In this document: positions 1 through 7,895 of the stretch, piece after piece
How the letters are laid out: every line of letters starts with the position of its first letter
Numbering within the stretch: the stretch's first letter is position 1
NCBI GenBank assembly: GCA_030424595.1
Contig: JAUHWG010000033.1
Coordinates: forward strand, 1 to 64,000
DNA: 64,000 nt
Direction of reading: 5' to 3'
Origin: Polyangia bacterium
Lineage (GTDB): Bacteria > Myxococcota_A > Polyangia > Nannocystales > Nannocystaceae
Notes under the pieces: generated by a model
The model's database searches: none
Told to the model about the DNA's origin: nothing
Seen by the model: the letters and a program-made list of their open reading frames with translations, nothing else
Program-made: the position numbers and the translations under genes

Positions 1-1
1 A

Positions 2-99
2 AGGGGGGACACCACTCTCTCAGACAGGTCGGAGCGCGCGTCGACCCCTTGTGCCAAGGGGTCGACGCGCGTCCTAGACTCGTTCGCGGTGTCCCCCCT
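2..99. repeat. nested inverted repeat (palindromic element)
   Basis: Two perfect inverted repeats are nested. The outer arms are 12 bp (2-13 against 88-99, AGGGGGGACACC and its complement). The inner arms are 16 bp (35-50 against 56-71, containing GCGTCGACCCCTT) around the 5-nt loop GTGCC. No coding sequence is seen inside. The form fits a small non-autonomous element with terminal inverted repeats, or a very stable RNA hairpin. It ends exactly where the tandem array at 99 begins. No target-site duplication can be judged because the left arm is at the window edge. Confidence 0.8.
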
Positions 100-603
100 C
101 GCCCGTCCCCTGGAGCTCTGCCTCCTGTGCAGGTGGGCTGAGGACACGAGCTGGGCTGCTTGTCGGGGCTCGTCCGTCCCCTGGGGTCGTTCATCCTGCT
201 TGTGGGGCCTCGCCCGTCCCCTGGGGTTGTGCATCCTGTGGAGGTGGGCTGAGGACACGAGCTGGGCTGCTTGTCGGGGCTAGTCCGTCCCCTGGGGTTG
301 TGCATCCTGTGGAGGTGGGCTGAGGACACGAGCTGGGCTGCTTGTGGGGGCTCGTCCGTCCCCTGGGGTTGTGCCTCCTGTGCAGGTGGGCTGAGGGCAC
401 GAGCTGGGCTGCTTGTCGGGGCTCGTCCGTCCCTTGGGGTTGTGCATCCTGCTTGTGGGGTCTCGCCCGTCCCGTGGGGTTGTGCATCCTGTGGAGGTGG
501 GCTGAGGGCACGAGCTGGGCTGCTTGTGGGGCCTCGCCCGTCCCGTGGGGTTGTGCCTCCTGTGGAGGTGGGCTGAGGACACGCGCTGGGCTGCTTGTCG
601 GGC
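99..603. repeat. tandem array of long (70-71 bp) and short (40 bp) units
   Basis: Eight units follow one another with no spacer, each starting near C-T-C-G-(C/T)-CCGTCCC. Unit starts are 99, 169, 209, 280, 351, 422, 462 and 533, giving the order long-short-long-long-long-short-long-long. The short units lack an internal segment carrying GGTGGGCTGAGGACACGAGC. Long units differ at only a few positions. Reading frames stay open on both strands because of the repeat, so open frames here do not indicate genes. The array lies directly upstream of the lipoprotein gene at 783. Confidence 0.85.
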
Positions 604-782
604 CTTGGACGGCGAATGAGGAGCTCCTGGTTGGATGAACGTGGGCTGTGTCGGGCGGCTCGATGCTGGCAATGAGTGTAGGTGAGAGCACGGGCTCGTC
701 TCTGTGTGGCGTGGCGTGTCGCTCTCTGGCTTGCGGGGCCGCGTCCTTGGCTGTAGTCCTCCGTCCAGGAGCGGATCCGAAC

Positions 783-2270
783 TTGCGAGCACTCAAGGCC
801 CTCAGTGTCCTCAGCACCCTCTTCCTCGCCTGCGGCGGCGACGTGACCGGCGACGACGGAACCGCGAGCGGCTCGAGCTCGTCCGGCTCGGACGTGACGG
901 ACTCGACGTCGAGCGCGTCGGCGAGCGCGTCGGCGAGCGGAGGCAGCACGGCGTCTGGCACGGCGACCGACTCAGGGGCGACGACGGGTGATCCGACCGC
1001 GAGCACGACGGGCGACCCGACCGCGAGCACGACAGGGGCGACGACCGGTGCGACCGACGCGACCGGTGGCCCGACGGGGACGACGGGCGATACGGGGACG
1101 ACGGGCGATACGGGGATGACCGATACGGGGACGACGGGCGACACGACGGGCGACGACACGACCACCGGCGGTGCCCTCTGCGTCGACCTCCCCGACGCGA
1201 CCGCGAAGCCGCTCGTGGATCCTGTCTCTGAGAGCAGGCTCAAGCTCTTCGCCCGCGAGGGGGGCTATCACCTGCTCTACGCCGAGGGGCTGGAGACTCA
1301 CCTCGCCGTGCTCGACCTCGAGGGGGCCGTGGTCGGGGAGCCCTCCCTGGTCTCGACCGAGCTGTGGCGCTCGATCGCGGCTGGCGACGGGGGCTACGCG
1401 GCGGTGCTCAAGGAGTGGGACGGGAGCACCTGGCGGGGGAAGATCGCGGTCGCGGAGATCGAGGAGGACGACACCATCACGGTCGTGGGGACGGCAGACG
1501 TACCGCTCGAGGGCCACGGTCACAGCACCCTGGCCGTCGCCTGGAACCCGGTGGACGGCGAGTGGGGCGTGCTCTTCACCGAGAACTTCAACATCAACCC
1601 TAACATCCCCGGGGTCGTCCACTCGCGCCTCTACTTCGGCCGGGTCAGCGCCGAGGGCCAGTGGATCGAAGGGTCGAAGAAGCTGCTGACGAGCACGTCG
1701 ACCAAGATCTCGACCCAGATCTCCGACTGGGGGAGCCCGATCCTCTGGACCGGTGAGGGCTACGCCGCGGTCTGGGCGGAGTTCGGCCCGAGCGAGACCC
1801 CGGTCTTCCTCGCGGAGCTCGACGTGGACGGCACCCCGAGCCGGGTCCAGATCGACGAGGGTCGCTTCTCGCGGGGCGTGCTCGCCCAGGGCGACGGGGG
1901 CTACGGCGTCGCCTGGGGTCACTACGACGACGACGATCACTTCAACCTCCGCTTCGCCACGGTCAAGGGCGGCGACGTCAGCGAGCTGCTCCACCTCGGC
2001 GACGACGCGGTCTACTCCAACGACTCGGCGATCGTCTTCGACGGCGAGCGCTTCACGGTGTCGTGGCACGAGACCTCAGGCGGGGCCTCGCGGGTCCACT
2101 ACGCGCGGATCGACCCGGAGACCCTCGCCGCCGACACGGTCCAGGTCACCGAGGACGACTACGACGATCACGACTGGTCGTGGACGCTGGTCTACAACGG
2201 CTGCCGGCACGCGCTCGCCTATGCCCGCGGGAGCAACCCGAGCGACGGCTGGGTCGTCTTCTTTCAGTAA
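783..2270 (+). CDS. secreted lipoprotein, probable beta-propeller-like repeats
   Basis: A 495-residue lipoprotein. I chose the TTG at 783 because AGGAG (767-771) sits at good spacing and it leaves a compact signal peptide ending in a lipobox, LFLAC, with Cys at about residue 17. Upstream in-frame starts reach to 648 but would put a long unnatural extension before the signal. After the Cys comes a low-complexity Ser/Thr/Gly/Asp linker of roughly 120 residues, built from TTG, TGDT and TASTTGDP units. The remaining ~350 residues contain recurring segments such as GGYAAVLKEWDG, GEGYAAVWAEFG and GDGGYGVAWGHYD, which resemble blades of a beta-propeller. I do not recognise a specific family. It is likely anchored to the outer membrane; its function is unknown. 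Another lipoprotein gene follows 65 bp downstream. Confidence 0.75.
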   Translation: MRALKALSVLSTLFLACGGDVTGDDGTASGSSSSGSDVTDSTSSASASASASGGSTASGTATDSGATTGDPTASTTGDPTASTTGATTGATDATGGPTGTTGDTGTTGDTGMTDTGTTGDTTGDDTTTGGALCVDLPDATAKPLVDPVSESRLKLFAREGGYHLLYAEGLETHLAVLDLEGAVVGEPSLVSTELWRSIAAGDGGYAAVLKEWDGSTWRGKIAVAEIEEDDTITVVGTADVPLEGHGHSTLAVAWNPVDGEWGVLFTENFNINPNIPGVVHSRLYFGRVSAEGQWIEGSKKLLTSTSTKISTQISDWGSPILWTGEGYAAVWAEFGPSETPVFLAELDVDGTPSRVQIDEGRFSRGVLAQGDGGYGVAWGHYDDDDHFNLRFATVKGGDVSELLHLGDDAVYSNDSAIVFDGERFTVSWHETSGGASRVHYARIDPETLAADTVQVTEDDYDDHDWSWTLVYNGCRHALAYARGSNPSDGWVVFFQ

Positions 2271-2335
2271 TCAGTAGTCGGTCCGACGAAGCCCCCGGCT
2301 CTGCGGATCCTGGGGCGCAGTGCTATCCTGCGCCT

Positions 2336-3805
2336 ATGGACGGCCGCCGGAAACATCGACTCCTCCGGCCGCTCCTCTGCTCGCTGGGCTTGTCTGCCTG
2401 CGGCGGCGGGCCTGATAGCTCCGGCAGCGCGTCGGAGACGGGGGACAGCGCCGGGGTCGAGCTCGCAGGCCCGGGGTTTGTCATCGACGGCGCGGCGGCG
2501 GGGGACTCGATGGTCGCGATCCCGATCGCCGACGTCGACGGCGACGGGTACGAGGATCTCCTCGTCAACGTCGAGCGGCCCCTCCATCCGGTCGCCTTCC
2601 TCGTCTTCGGCAAGGACGACGAGACGCCGGTCGATCTCGCGGCCGTCGAGGCGGGAGAGTCCAACGCCGGCGTCATGTTCGACTGGGGGGTGGACGTCGA
2701 AGATGAGTACAGCCTGACGAGCCGAGAGGCCGTCGGCGTCGGTGACATCAACGGCGACGGCCTCGGCGATATCGGCGCTGTGCTCTGCGACAGGCAGGGC
2801 GTCCCCTCGCTGGCGGACGTGGTCTTCGGCGCTCCTGCGCTCCCAAGCCCGGTCGACCTCCCGGTCGTCGTCGCGGGGGAGGGCGGCTTTCGGGTCGACA
2901 CGCACATCCAGGGCCTCTACGGCGCGCAGATCAACGGGGTCGGCGATATCAACGGGGATGGTCGTGGTGACCTCGCGCTCGCGCAGCTCAGCGGCTTTGG
3001 TGATCATCTCGCGCTCCTCTTCGGCGGGCCGGATCCGGAGCCGGTCAACCTCGCGGAGATCGACGCGGGGATCGGCGGGGTCTTCCTCGGGAATCCCTAC
3101 AGCATGCGGGTCCTCGGGCCCGCCGACGTCGACGGCGATGGCTTCGCGGATCTCGTCTACGCGGAGTACGGCGGCCCTTTCCAGGACTCTTCATTCGTCT
3201 CCATACGTGCAGGTGAAGCAGGGTTTAGCGTCGACTCGCCAGCGCGCAAAGTCCTGGTCAAGGAGGAGTTCTACGACCTCGGCCAGCTGGTCGCGGCGGC
3301 GACCGGCGACATGGACGGCGATGGCCTCAGCGATCTGATCATCGCCGCGGACGACGAGGGCGCAGACCTCCAGGTCTTCGTGGTCTTCGGCGCTGGTCTC
3401 GACGGGGACCTAGACCTGCCGGAGGAGTTCGGCGACCACGGCTATGTGATCAGCCTAGGCGGCCTCCAGATCGCCCATGGGCTCTGGGATTCTCCGCCCT
3501 TGCCAGCGCTCGAGTCGGTCCGCGATCTGAACGGCGACGGCCGCGACGAGCTGCTCGTGCGGACCACCAGCGGCACCTACCTGCTCCACGGCAAGGCGGA
3601 TCTCCAGGCGCAGGTCCTGAGCGCGGATGGTGTGCTCCTGGACACGCCGCCGCTCGTCGGCGGCGCCGAGGTGGGGGACCTGACCGGGATCGGCTCGATC
3701 CGCGGCCTTGAGCCCACGGATCGTGTCTACGCCGAGCAGAGTGCCAGCCCCGCCGGCCGCAAGGGCGCCGGCCGGGCCTATGTTCTCTTCGGGGCGAGCG
3801 AGTAG
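2336..3805 (+). CDS. FG-GAP/VCBS-repeat lipoprotein
   Basis: A 489-residue lipoprotein starting at the ATG at 2336. The signal peptide (residues 1-21) ends in the lipobox GLSAC with Cys22. Six calcium-loop motifs of the DxDGDG or DxNGDG type are spaced through the chain (DVDGDGYEDLL, DINGDGLGDIG, DINGDGRGDLA, DVDGDGFADLV, DMDGDGLSDLI, DLNGDGRDELL), each followed by a hydrophobic strand and often VVFG or LLFGG. That is the signature of FG-GAP repeats, which build an integrin-alpha-type seven-bladed propeller and bind calcium. It is expected on the cell surface. Partner and substrate are unknown. It follows the lipoprotein at 783 in the same direction and may share its transcript. Confidence 0.85.
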   Translation: MDGRRKHRLLRPLLCSLGLSACGGGPDSSGSASETGDSAGVELAGPGFVIDGAAAGDSMVAIPIADVDGDGYEDLLVNVERPLHPVAFLVFGKDDETPVDLAAVEAGESNAGVMFDWGVDVEDEYSLTSREAVGVGDINGDGLGDIGAVLCDRQGVPSLADVVFGAPALPSPVDLPVVVAGEGGFRVDTHIQGLYGAQINGVGDINGDGRGDLALAQLSGFGDHLALLFGGPDPEPVNLAEIDAGIGGVFLGNPYSMRVLGPADVDGDGFADLVYAEYGGPFQDSSFVSIRAGEAGFSVDSPARKVLVKEEFYDLGQLVAAATGDMDGDGLSDLIIAADDEGADLQVFVVFGAGLDGDLDLPEEFGDHGYVISLGGLQIAHGLWDSPPLPALESVRDLNGDGRDELLVRTTSGTYLLHGKADLQAQVLSADGVLLDTPPLVGGAEVGDLTGIGSIRGLEPTDRVYAEQSASPAGRKGAGRAYVLFGASE

Positions 3806-4069
3806 GCTCGGGCTCCTCCGAAGGTCTGCGTGCGGAGGTTCAAGGCCTCGATAGGGCTAGAACCTCCGGGCCTCCACCCAAGGCCGCGGCGCGAGGGCAC
3901 GCGGGACTCGCCGCGGCCCCTTTGCAGCCGTGGCGAAAGCCTGTGTGCTCTCGCGCCGCAACCGTTGGCCCTCTTGGCTTCGATGAGGCCCGGCCGTACT
4001 GCGCTGCACCGCAAGTTTCGCCGGGGCCGAGAGGAGCGACCCGGTGCGCGGGACCTTTCCCACGGCCCC
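3806..4069. other. intergenic gap between convergent genes
   Basis: This 264-bp gap separates the FG-GAP lipoprotein from the methyltransferase gene, whose stop is at 4070. It is mostly filled by one copy of the dispersed inverted-terminus element (3924-4066), plus an extra inverted piece of the element's end at about 3888-3920. Open frames on both strands come from the element, and I see no gene. Confidence 0.6.
3924..4066 (-). repeat. dispersed inverted-terminus element, copy A
   Basis: This copy reads as the reverse complement of the copies at 9344, 19923 and 57761. Shared blocks include GTGTGCTCTCGCGCCGCAA, GGCTTCGA and CCGTGGCGAAAG. The left end carries GCCGTGGCGAAAG and the right end its imperfect inverse (ACCTTTCCCACGGCC). 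At 3888-3920 a second inverted piece of the same end lies next to it, making a long imperfect palindrome. No long protein is encoded in it. Confidence 0.65.
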
Positions 4070-4843
4070 TTAGGTCTGTCGCTCGGCGAGCCAGACGCTG
4101 TGCATCCCGCAGGCTGGATCTTCGGGGACAAAGGAGAGCACCGCGAAGCCGGCCTTCGCTAACCATCGGCGGTAGGTGTCGGGCGCCTGGCTCGAGTGAT
4201 AGACGGGTGCGCCCTCGACCGCGCCGATGGCGATGTCCTCGACCGGACCCGAGGTGAAGAGCAGGCGCGCGCCGGGGGCCGCGTGGCGGGCGAAGACCGG
4301 GAACATCGCCTCCTGATCCGCGGGCGAGAGGTGAAAGAAGCTGTCCCAGGCGAGGAGCGCGTCGAAGGTCGCGCCGAGGTCGAGCCCGCGCATGTCGGCG
4401 CGGACGGCCTTCGCCTGCGGCAGGTTTCTGGAGAAGAGATCGATCATGCCCTCGGCACCGTCGACCCCCGTCACCTCGCAGCCCCGCGAGAGCAGGTAGG
4501 CTGCGATCGGGACGCCGGGGCCGCAGCCGAGGTCGAGCACCCGGAGCGGCGGCCTGTGCAGCGGGCCCGGCTCCGGGGCGGACGCGGTGTCGAACGCAGC
4601 CTCGTTTGCGGTGCCGGACCCGGTGCCAGACGCGGTGTCGTTCGCGGTGCCGGACACGCTCTCGCTTGCGGTGCTGGACGCGGTACCAGACGAGATGCCG
4701 GACGCGGTGCCGTGGTGAGGCTGGCCGATGAGGCGGTCGAGCCAGGCCCGCTCGAGGAGCGGCCCCTGCCTGTGCGCTCGCCGTCGGGCGTAGGCGGCGG
4801 CCTTCTCTTCGTAGGTCGGGAGGATCGCGTCGGGGGTGCTCAT
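4070..4843 (-). CDS. class I SAM-dependent methyltransferase with low-complexity insert
   Basis: A 257-residue protein. The ATG at 4843 was chosen because AGGAG lies about 9 nt upstream and the reading extends poorly beyond it. Motif I, LDLGCGPG (residues ~103-110), followed by AAYLLSRGCEVTGVDGAEGMIDLF, identifies a Rossmann-fold methyltransferase of the UbiE/Methyltransf_25 type; the acidic post-I residue in GVDGA should bind the SAM ribose. The substrate cannot be inferred. Residues ~44-95 are an unusual insert of Gly/Thr/Ala/Ser (GTASGTASST, SGTANDTASGTGSGTAN) encoded by imperfect 12-bp repeats. It lies between the N-terminal helix and the SAM-binding core and is probably a flexible linker that grew by repeat expansion. 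It lies downstream of rnz on the same strand with a 94-bp gap. Confidence 0.8.
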   Translation of the reverse strand: MSTPDAILPTYEEKAAAYARRRAHRQGPLLERAWLDRLIGQPHHGTASGISSGTASSTASESVSGTANDTASGTGSGTANEAAFDTASAPEPGPLHRPPLRVLDLGCGPGVPIAAYLLSRGCEVTGVDGAEGMIDLFSRNLPQAKAVRADMRGLDLGATFDALLAWDSFFHLSPADQEAMFPVFARHAAPGARLLFTSGPVEDIAIGAVEGAPVYHSSQAPDTYRRWLAKAGFAVLSFVPEDPACGMHSVWLAERQT

Positions 4844-4937
4844 CGAGGACTCCTCGAGGGTCAAGCGAGGGGCCGTCAAGGGTCTGCGCCGGTCAGGCCG
4901 CGGCGTCCTCGAAGATGCTCCGAAGGGCGTGGGGCTG

Positions 4938-5858
4938 CTAGCCGACCGGGCGGCGCTTGGGCACCGGTACGACGTCGCCGTCGCGGGCGGCGACGACATC
5001 CTCGTGGAGCACCTTCGCCTCGGCGAGGAAGGGCTTGGTCGACTGGTAGCGCTGGGAGAAGTGGGTGAGGACCAGCTTTCGCGCGCCTGCGTCGCGGGCG
5101 ACCATCGCCGCCTGGCGGGCGGTCATGTGGCCGTTCGAGCGGGCCTTGTCGACGTCCTGGTGGAGATAGGTCGACTCGCAGATCAGGAGGTCGACGTCTT
5201 TTGCCAGCTCGTAGGCGTTGTCGCAGAGGCGGGTGTCCATGACAAAGGCGACGGACTGCCCCGGCCGGGCGACGCTGACATCCTCGAGGAGAACCTTGCG
5301 GCCGTCGAGCTCGATCGAGCCTTCGCGGAGGAGGGCGCCGACGGCCGGGCCGCGGACGCCGGCCTCGGCGAGCTTGTCGGGGAGCATGGTCCGCGAGTCG
5401 GGCTCGTCCAGGCGGTAGCCCCAGGCGTCGACGCCGTGGTCGAGCGGCAGGGTGCGGAGGGTGAAGGCCTTGTTCTCGGCGATGACCCCGGCCTCGCGGA
5501 TCGGGTGGGGGGCGATGTGGCTGACGTCGTGGAAGATCGACGCCCGTCGCAGGCGGTCGTAGTAGACCTGGCCGGAGCCCGGGTAGTAGACGTGGACGGT
5601 CTGGGGCACCCGGTCGAGGGAGATCCGCTGGACCATGCTGGCAAAGCCCAGGCAGTGGTCGCCGTGGAAGTGGGTGATGCAGATCTGGGTGATCATCGAC
5701 GCCGTGACCTCGGCGTTGATCATCTGCCGCTGGGTCCCCTCGCCGGGGTCGAAGAGGATGCCCTCGGCGTCCCAGCGCAGCAGGTAGCCGTTGTGGTTGC
5801 GGTAGCGGGTGGGGACCTGGCTGGCGGTGCCGAGGACGACGAGTTCGCGGGCGGACAT
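4938..5858 (-). CDS. rnz: ribonuclease Z
   Basis: A 306-residue protein beginning at the ATG at 5858. It has the metallo-beta-lactamase signature HFHGDH at residues 63-68, the N-terminal RNase Z pattern LGTASQVPTRYRNHNGYLL with DPGEGTQRQM, and the later metal ligands in VMDTR and LVLTHFSQRY. RNase Z is the zinc-dependent endonuclease that removes the 3' trailer of tRNA precursors, particularly those without an encoded CCA, in the cytoplasm. The length matches the short bacterial form. Its stop is TAG followed by CAG, a context seen after several genes here. The divergent gene starting at 6086 leaves a 227-bp shared upstream region. Confidence 0.95.
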   Translation of the reverse strand: MSARELVVLGTASQVPTRYRNHNGYLLRWDAEGILFDPGEGTQRQMINAEVTASMITQICITHFHGDHCLGFASMVQRISLDRVPQTVHVYYPGSGQVYYDRLRRASIFHDVSHIAPHPIREAGVIAENKAFTLRTLPLDHGVDAWGYRLDEPDSRTMLPDKLAEAGVRGPAVGALLREGSIELDGRKVLLEDVSVARPGQSVAFVMDTRLCDNAYELAKDVDLLICESTYLHQDVDKARSNGHMTARQAAMVARDAGARKLVLTHFSQRYQSTKPFLAEAKVLHEDVVAARDGDVVPVPKRRPVG

Positions 5859-6085
5859 CGTTCTCCGTTCGATCGAGGGGCGTACGGGTCTGGTTTCGCG
5901 GCCTTGCCGGGGGAGCGAGCGGAGCGGTAGAGGCGGGCGGCGGCGAACGCGGGGCGAGTGCGGGGGCGGGCGAGGATACCAGGGTCGAGTTTGGTTGGCT
6001 CCGCGCCTCTCGCCCGAGGATCCCCGATTTTTTGCGATCCACAGGTCGCGGGTGTTCTCTGGGATCCGCCGCCTAGGAGTCCCCC

Positions 6086-6541
6086 ATGCTCGCTTCCCTG
6101 CTCGCCTCTGTGATCGCAACCACCTCTACGGGGTATGCCCCGGCGACGGTCAGCGCGGGCCTGACCTGCGCCCGGGCAGAAGTCGGCGGCGCCCGGACGA
6201 GCCTCGCGATCGACACGACGCAGCTCCGGGAGGCGGGGGCGGGGCCCGCGGTGGCCCGCCAGCTCCGGGGTCGGGCGACCGACCTCCTCCGGCGGGCGTC
6301 GATCGTCCCGGACGGCGGCGCCTGGGACTCCGTGGTCGCGATCACCGTGACCCCGCTGCGCGGGAGCTCGATCGGCTACCAGAGCTCGATCAGCGTAGAA
6401 CAGGGCGCCCGCGGCTACCCGAGCGAGCACGTCGACCTGCGCTGCGACCTCTGCACCGAGGGGGAGCTGGTCGCCCAGCTCCTGGGCGCGCTCGATTCGC
6501 TGGTCCCGCAGCTCCTGGCGAGCGCCGACCCGCTCCTCTAG
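6086..6541 (+). CDS. small exported protein, unknown
   Basis: A 151-residue protein. The first ~20 residues (MLASLLASVIATTSTGYA) look like a cleavable signal peptide, so it is probably periplasmic or secreted. The middle has a helix rich in Arg and Leu (VARQLRGRATDLLRRA) and strands such as VVAITVTPL. A CDLC motif (about residue 115) may form a disulfide or bind metal. I do not recognise the family. Codon third positions are strongly G/C as in neighbouring genes, which supports it as a real gene. It is divergent from rnz and ends in TAG just before a repeat-rich intergenic stretch. Confidence 0.65.
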   Translation: MLASLLASVIATTSTGYAPATVSAGLTCARAEVGGARTSLAIDTTQLREAGAGPAVARQLRGRATDLLRRASIVPDGGAWDSVVAITVTPLRGSSIGYQSSISVEQGARGYPSEHVDLRCDLCTEGELVAQLLGALDSLVPQLLASADPLL

Positions 6542-6630
6542 CTCTCGTGGGTCGGCCGACGGTACCGGCGGAGGCGCGTCTTTCGACCTTGGGAGGCCGC
6601 GGCGAGAGCCCCGGGCGCTTCCAGCCCGCG

Positions 6631-6680
6631 TCGGCCGTCTTCGGCCGTCTTCGGCCGTCTTCGGCCGTCTTCGGCCGTCG
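6631..6680. repeat. 10-bp tandem repeat (TCGGCCGTCT x5)
   Basis: Five copies of TCGGCCGTCT lie head to tail, the last ending in CG instead of CT. They sit inside the 256-bp gap between the genes at 6086 and 6798. The rest of this gap (6690-6730) holds a partial copy of the dispersed element, recognisable by GCCCTCGGC...GGCGAAGG...GGTAGAGCCCGG. I see no gene in the gap. Confidence 0.85.
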
Positions 6681-6797
6681 GCGCCCTCGGCTCGGCGAAG
6701 GCTCGCGGTAGAGCCCGGGAGCCGAGCTTCTCGGCTCTCGACCGTCGTCCCTGCGGTGGGATCGCTCGCGCGCTTTCTGCTAGGATCTGCGGCGGCG

Positions 6798-7868
6798 ATG
6801 GCACGGAGCACACCTACGCGGGGGACGAGGGGACGGCTGGCGCTGCTGTCGGCGATCGTGTCGCTCTTGACGCTCCCTGTCGCCGCCTGCGGCGGTGGCG
6901 AGGACCGGGTCGAGCTCCGCCTCCAGCCCTGTGACATCGACGGCTTCCCGCGGTCGGTCCGGGTCCGGGTCGAGGCCTTTGACGCCGACGGAGCCGCGCT
7001 CGGCGAGCCGAAGTCCGAGTCCTTCGCGATCCCGGAGCCGTCGATCTTCGACGACGGCTACGCGACCGTCGGCTATGTGCCGCCGGCGGGGGCCATCAGC
7101 GCGACGGTGACGATCGGCTGGTTCGCCGAGACCAACGCCGGCTCGCTCGCGGCCAGCGATCACGTCGTCCTCTGGCCGAACGTCAAGCTGCCCGCGCTCG
7201 GCGAGTCCGTCGACCTCAGCGCGGAGGGGTGCGAGCCCTTCGGCGGCACCAGCGGGGGGACGGACACGGGGACGGCGACCGAGGGGACGGCGACCGAGGG
7301 GACGACGACCGAGGGGACGACGACCGAGGGGACGACGACCGAGGGGACGACGACCGAGGGGACGACGACCGAGGGGACGACGACCGCAGGGACGACGACC
7401 GAGGGGACGACGACCGAGGGGACGACGACCGAGGGGACGACGACGACGGGGTCGACGACCGAGGGGATGACGACGACCGGCGGTGAGACGCTGGAGGGAA
7501 TGCCCTGCGAGGGCGATGATGAGCCGGTCTGCGAGACGCCGGGGCCGGGCGAGATCGGCACCCTCCTGCGCTGCGTCGGCGACATTTGGACCGAAGACGC
7601 GGCCGGCCTCTGCGATGCGATCTGCGCGGAGGACTTCTACGGCTTCACCCAAGGTGAAGCGATCGGCTGCAGCGGTAACGGCAGCGGTATCGCCTGGGGC
7701 TGCCTCTGCGTCGAGGGCAACGGGGTCGCCGACTGCGACGGGAACGACGAGCTGTGCACGGTCAAGAACCGGAGTCAGCTGCTCCAGCTCTGCGTCGACG
7801 GCAACCTGGTCAAAGGTACATGTCCCGAGAAGTGCTCGGACGACCCCGCGCCGATCTGCACGCTCTAG
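6798..7868 (+). CDS. lipoprotein with Thr-Glu-Gly repeat linker
   Basis: A 356-residue lipoprotein. I chose the ATG at 6798 (AGGA about 13 nt upstream); a GTG at 6756 is the alternative. The signal peptide ends in the lipobox PVAAC near residue 31. A beta-rich domain follows (RVELRLQPCDIDGF, VRVRVEAFDADG), then about 75 residues of TTEGT and TATEGT repeats encoded by a 15-bp tandem repeat. The last ~125 residues contain ten or more Cys (MPCEGDDEPVCETPGPGE, CSGNGSG, WGCLCVEGNGVADCDGNDELC), suggesting a small disulfide-bonded domain. It is probably exposed at the cell surface; the function is unknown. The SUKH-like gene starts 27 bp after its stop. Confidence 0.75.
   Translation: MARSTPTRGTRGRLALLSAIVSLLTLPVAACGGGEDRVELRLQPCDIDGFPRSVRVRVEAFDADGAALGEPKSESFAIPEPSIFDDGYATVGYVPPAGAISATVTIGWFAETNAGSLAASDHVVLWPNVKLPALGESVDLSAEGCEPFGGTSGGTDTGTATEGTATEGTTTEGTTTEGTTTEGTTTEGTTTEGTTTAGTTTEGTTTEGTTTEGTTTTGSTTEGMTTTGGETLEGMPCEGDDEPVCETPGPGEIGTLLRCVGDIWTEDAAGLCDAICAEDFYGFTQGEAIGCSGNGSGIAWGCLCVEGNGVADCDGNDELCTVKNRSQLLQLCVDGNLVKGTCPEKCSDDPAPICTL
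7264..7485. repeat. 15-bp coding minisatellite
   Basis: About a dozen units of GAGGGGACGACGACC encode the Thr-Glu-Gly linker of the lipoprotein at 6798. Units are identical or differ at one or two bases, which suggests recent slippage. Because 15 is divisible by three, the frame is kept when copy number changes, so linker length could vary between strains. Confidence 0.85.
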
Positions 7869-7895
7869 CGTGCCCCGACCCGGCTGTGGTGCGCC

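Noticed and set aside
99..603. CRISPR-like repeat
   Set aside because: Units follow each other directly without unique spacers, and two unit lengths occur, so it is a plain tandem array.
191..1243. Long minus-strand open frame across the tandem array and the start of the lipoprotein gene
   Set aside because: It is open because the long repeat units keep a frame and the DNA is GC-rich. It has no ribosome-binding site and runs antisense into the better-supported gene at 783.
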